Of a DNA stretch of 64,000 nt, positions 58,723 through 64,000 are shown in pieces. Position numbers and translations under genes: made by a program. The stretch is taken from positions 247,723,323-247,787,322 of the forward strand of contig JBAIZL010000005.1 of the NCBI GenBank assembly GCA_036971475.1, written 5' to 3'. A model generated the notes under the pieces. That model saw nothing but the letters and a program-made list of their open reading frames with translations. It made no database searches and was not told where the DNA came from. This stretch comes from Prosapia bicincta. Taxonomy: Eukaryota > Arthropoda > Insecta > Hemiptera > Cercopidae. Position 1 is the first letter of the stretch, and every line of letters starts with the position of its first letter.

Positions 58723-59481
58723 TGTATAAATAATAAACTAGAGTGCAGTGAGGTGTTGAGTGAAATATTTCATAATTTATCATTTTAGTTTTAAAATTAG
58801 AAAAATTAGAAAGCCAATAAACTCAAAACATATAGCCACATAGGTATCTGTGTGTATTTTATTAGATAAAATCGTGAATAAAGGTAATAGAAAATTTATT
58901 ACAAGATAAGTAGACCATGGTTTTTTAAATCTGAATGTTACTGATATCGGCTTAGTCAGCATTAGGGTTGTCAATATAAGTTGTCAATATATTATTATCT
59001 CTCATTCTACCTTCTTATTTTTTATTGAAGCTACCAAGCTCGGTATCGTTATATAAATGTCTCGATCCAGCGACACGAGGTTTACGTGGAAAGTTAACGC
59101 TTCCCGCTACCATTAACACATTGTTTACTTTATTTTTCTAACTAAATAGCATTTACTAAAATGCTACGTATATAAAGTTTTATATTGTGCTCGCAATCCT
59201 TTGCCAAGATTTCTGTACAACGAAAAACAATGACTGGTGAATAGCAAAATTCTGGTTGTTACGAGCAGTCTATTATTACTATGTATTAGGTCTGTTTGTT
59301 ACAAATTTCGGAACATGGAGCATACATGGTTTTACCTAATCCTCCTCTCCCCGAAACCTCATCACTAAAACAATATGTAGACCCTATTTTTCTTATTTTC
59401 AAATATTTATTTATATTTATATTTGATTTGTAATTTTGTTTCTTAGTATTTCTGAGTATATTTCTCTTGAATTAATTTTGC

Positions 59482-59485
<4 letters not shown>

Positions 59486-59537
<52 letters not shown>
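59486..59537. repeat. (TA)n microsatellite left of the solo LTR
   Basis: The tract resumes right of the solo LTR at 61008-61060. Confidence 0.95.
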
Positions 59538-59540
<3 letters not shown>

Positions 59541-61004
59541 AAAGTATTTATAAAACAGACAACGGGGTTTTACTATTTATTATTTTATTGAATGATATTT
59601 CTCTATTTAAAAACAAAAAAAACTACTCAAGAACAATTCATTAACATTTATTTTCACAATTTTATCTCAACAGTTAAACAATACACACAAAACAAAAATT
59701 TCTAACTTAACAATTTTAACAAAATATACTAAACTCACTTTCTTTTAATTTTAGAGTTACACAATTTTAATATACCCTAGGCTAATTTTACGACCTCTTA
59801 TTATCTCGGGGTTATAGCATGGGCTATATTTTTTTTTTTTAATTCTTAGGTTAATTAAATAAATTTTGAACAAACAATATTAAATTTTGAAATTAGCTTT
59901 AATAAATATTTTCCGGATGGAAATACTTAAATTTTGAATATGCAAACAGGCTAAACTATTTGAACTGGATTATTTCTTATTTCTTACTATTAATTAACTA
60001 CAAGATATTCTAATGTACAAATTTAAACTTCTCTATTATCTTAAAAGTCCACTAAAGTTATTTTTATAGCGCTATTTCTCAACTTAACAAATATCAAAAT
60101 TCTGCTGGTCGCTTACGTAAAATTCCCGTTCTCTCCAGTTAGACATTTTACACACTTAAATTCTTTTTTGTTTACTTCACATTATATTTCCACTGTATTA
60201 TATTTTGAAATTCACTTCTCCTTAATTTAGTTTGGCCAGTCTTTTTAACAAATCTATATAATTTTGACGAAGTTCCTAATACATAGAATTTTGACTGGTC
60301 CTGGCAGATCCGTCTTGTCGCGTCCCCACGCTATCTCTGACTAAACTACGCGTCCTTAGATTTTACACAATTGTTTGTTTTTTTAATATGGCGGCTTCCT
60401 TCTTCAAAAAACAAAATCAGATGGTTTATAATTTAGTTCGATTTCTTCTCACTAGAGTCGACGGCAACTGACCTACTTCCATTTGTTTTTACAGCTGTTA
60501 ATGTCAACGAACTATTTTCACCAGTTTTAATTTTGTTAACATACTGTTTTAATTTCCTATCCTCAACAAACCTTCCAGTGTTTATTTTAATAATATTATT
60601 AGTGTGTGAAGTGTCTTTGTGTTTTACTTTTGTGATATTTCCGAATTGTGTGTGTTTTGAGCCGAATTCATAGAAACATAACCTTCCAATCTCATTGTTT
60701 ACAATCGTATTTCACTTTCTCCTTCAAGTAATTACTTATACCCTATGTTACTAATATTTACAATTTTGTTTACACATAACTATTATTAGATTATCTTGTT
60801 TTAAATTTTATTTTATACAACAAATTTCCTTATGTATTTACAGTTCAAATACCTTGTTTACTAATCTAGGCTTTTACCTAAATTTAGTTTCCATTTTAAC
60901 CTAACCAATCTTTTAATGAATTTCTTTTTAAATTTTGTGTGAGTTATTTCTAATATATTCTTCCAAATCTTAAATAATATTATATAGCCCATTCTATAAA
61001 TGTT

Positions 61005-61007
<3 letters not shown>
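59538..61007. mobile_element. Solo LTR of a second LTR retrotransposon
   Basis: The segment starts TGTAAAGTATTTATAAAACA, ends AAATGTTACA, and interrupts a TA microsatellite at a point where copy A is continuous (20757-20812). It has no coding frame. The TG...CA ends and 1470-bp length fit a solo LTR left after recombination. Its orientation is not certain, and its body does not resemble the Gypsy LTR of copy A, although the outermost bases are similar. Confidence 0.7.

Positions 61008-61060
<53 letters not shown>
61008..61060. repeat. (TA)n microsatellite right of the solo LTR
   Basis: Perfect TA alternation that continues the tract interrupted by the solo LTR. Confidence 0.95.
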
Positions 61061-61065
<5 letters not shown>

Positions 61066-61504
61066 GCTACAGCGACGGCCATATGCAAGTATTATCCGAT
61101 TGACTGCTATTAAAATCTTTACCACTAATCTCCAAGCCAACCGATATAGGTAAAAATTTGAAACAAGCATTTCTGACTCAAGTCACAACCGGTCCCACTG
61201 CTCGGCTTCTGTAATTTTGTCGGAGAACAGGATACTGGAATTTTAAATGAAAACCTATCTTGCTGACATTCAACTCTTTAGTGTATATATTTCTGGGGAA
61301 TGAAATGATCAGAACCATCACAACTCAAGGACCATAGTACTATGTAGGAAATTTGGGATATAAGAAATTATGCTCTTATTTTGTAAATTTTAAATTAAAC
61401 AAATTGTAATTGTTTTATACGAAGTTGGTTGTATATTAGTTTAACCAATTAACCTATTTAAAATAAAAATACATGAAATGAAATATTTCACGGGTTGGTA
61501 ATAA

Positions 61505-61507
<3 letters not shown>

Positions 61508-61552
<45 letters not shown>
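61508..61552. repeat. (AT)n microsatellite: empty site of the Gypsy insertion
   Basis: Left flank GGTAATAAATTTATATAT equals the sequence left of the Gypsy element, and right flank TTTTCAATTAGGCTATTCAT equals the sequence right of it. Confidence 0.9.
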
Positions 61553-61553
<1 letters not shown>

Positions 61554-62082
61554 CAATTAGGCTATTCATATGAGCCATTATATTTAATGTTTTCATTAAA
61601 TGACAATGGAAAACAAGAATCTTGCCTAAAATAAGCAATAAATAACTTTTCTTTCATAAATAAAAATTTTAACTTTTGGTTCTTCCAAGTTATTTTTTTA
61701 TAAGCTTTGAGTGATATTAGGTTTAAATAATATTTTTTTTCAATTTTTATATAGGTAATTAGCTTTGAAGAATTTAATATTCTTTCTCTACATACGATAC
61801 ATAGCCTGAAACTTTAGTAGCTTACTAAATTACTTAATTTAAAATAAACTGATAGTCTAATATTTTACGTCCTATGACACCACATGTTAAAGAAATATTT
61901 CAGTTATATAAAACTCAGAATCATATTCAAGGTTTAGGACCTTGCAAACAGCTTCCTAACTGAATTTATACAAAGTAATTTATTTATCTGTTATCTAAAA
62001 TTCCTACAAGTTCAATCTCTCAAGACACTCTAAAAAATGCATTTAATAAATTCATTTTGTATACATTATATTAAACTGGAAA

Positions 62083-63227
<1,145 letters not shown>

Positions 63228-63479
63228 TCTTTTATAATTATAAACAAGAACAAAACACCAAAATCCATAGGTAATTAATATTTAATAATGAAACGTAAAA
63301 TGTAAAAAAGTAAATAGACCAACCAGATATAATTGAAGAGGATAAGGGATGTTATATTGTACCCTCGACGGTGCCTACCGCCCGAATACTAAACAGATGC
63401 GGGATGTTTTCATGTTTAATGCAATACATTTTCCATTGAAATCAGAGACATTATTATTCCAAATTTAACCACGTAATAT

Positions 63480-64000
63480 ACATGGTAGTTAGGTTAGGTT
63501 GAGTTAGATTATGCCTTTATGTAAAAAAAAATGAAAACATGAAGTTATACTACTTAACCTTGGATAACCTGATGATCATATAACTTTTATTCACAAACCC
63601 TTCCTACTGCCTTATGTTTAATTAGCTCATAAGAAGGTTAGGTTAGGCTATGTTAGGTTAGATTAGGTTGGGTTACGTTATGTTAGGTTAGGAAAGTTTA
63701 GGTTACGTTAGGGGATGTTAGGTTAGGTTAGGTTAGGTTAGATTAGGTTAGGTTAGGTTGAATTTTCGTTTTTTTATAAAAGAAGGCTGAAAAAGCAAAC
63801 ATGACGTACTATTATTTCTCAAATCCTTACTACTGGTTTATGTTGAGTTACTTTAGGATAGGTTAGGTTATTTTAGGTTAGGTTATTATAGAATATGATT
63901 TTATGTGAAAAAACTAAGACACGCAACTATAACTACGTAGTCTATTTCCTTGGAGAAAATAACCATCTTTTTTAACTCTCTTACGTTAAGTTAGGTTAGG
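63480..64000. repeat. Degenerate (TTAGG)n interstitial telomere-like repeats
   Basis: Blocks of GGTTAGGTTAGG with GATTA, GTTAC and TGTTA variants lie at about 63483-63510, 63635-63760, 63850-63890 and from 63985 to the window end. They are separated by spacers of roughly 100-130 bases that resemble each other (TTTATGT.AAAAAA and CCTTACTAC...TTATGTT). TTAGG is the usual arthropod telomere unit. Confidence 0.85.

Larger units (their letters stand above)
56520..62082. repeat. Duplicated block, copy B (holds a solo LTR, lacks the Gypsy element)
   Basis: This is homologous to 17666-32037 in the same order. Differences include loss of about 150 bases around the hammerhead-like motif (near 58065), an altered stretch at 58975-59200, and a 1470-bp solo LTR. 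The AT tract at 61508-61552 is uninterrupted here and joins the two flanks that in copy A are separated by the Gypsy element. Confidence 0.85.

Overview
The window is AT-rich nuclear DNA of an animal, most likely an arthropod. The right end carries long degenerate (TTAGG)n tracts, the arthropod telomere motif. Genes are split by short GT-AG introns, and microsatellites, satellites and transposon relics of animal type (Ty3/Gypsy, Penelope-like, RTE-like, P, mariner-like, Harbinger-like) fill most of the space. The species cannot be fixed from the sequence. Host coding content is small: a clean six-exon gene on the minus strand (39243-41141, 153 codons, unrecognised), a likely last exon (2597-2761, minus) and a weak secreted-peptide candidate behind a TATA box near 32.4-32.6 kb.

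Left third (1-17.1 kb): a palindromic mariner-like relic, a 24-unit 106-bp satellite joined directly to a Penelope-like element fragment with a GIY-YIG endonuclease relic, a Harbinger-like and a second mariner-like fragment, a duplicated 385-bp block and a 16-unit 149-bp satellite.

Middle (17.7-32.0 kb): copy A of a duplicated block. Inside an AT microsatellite it carries a young Ty3/Gypsy element with near-identical 1.19-kb LTRs, an intact gag and an intact pol. The right LTR is itself split by a 5'-truncated non-LTR retrotransposon with a 12-bp target duplication. Copy B (56.5-62.1 kb) lacks the Gypsy element and so records the empty site, but carries a solo LTR of another element in a different AT microsatellite. 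Copy A also holds a sequence with all the core nucleotides of a minimal type I hammerhead ribozyme near 19.24 kb.

The most unusual feature is a 9733-bp element at 41513-51245. It has long terminal inverted repeats starting AGTAGTTAATTGGGCTACTT, and a 6-bp flanking duplication matching at 5 of 6 positions. It encodes a decayed protein-primed family B DNA polymerase of Polinton/adintovirus type, truncated before the polymerase palm; a decayed IAP (one BIR plus one RING) that looks captured; an intact 229-codon unknown gene; an intact 97-codon protein that may be OB-fold-like; and a Cys-pair protein broken by one stop codon. No integrase, capsid, ATPase or protease was found. It sits 371 bp upstream of the start codon of the six-exon gene. 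It appears to be a degraded relative of Polintons, adintoviruses or bidnaviruses with an unusual gene set and terminal repeats built from GC-rich minisatellites.

Other tandem repeats include two related minisatellites around 35.6-38.8 kb, a 27-bp minisatellite at 54.57 kb, and a 288-bp CA tract near the right end.
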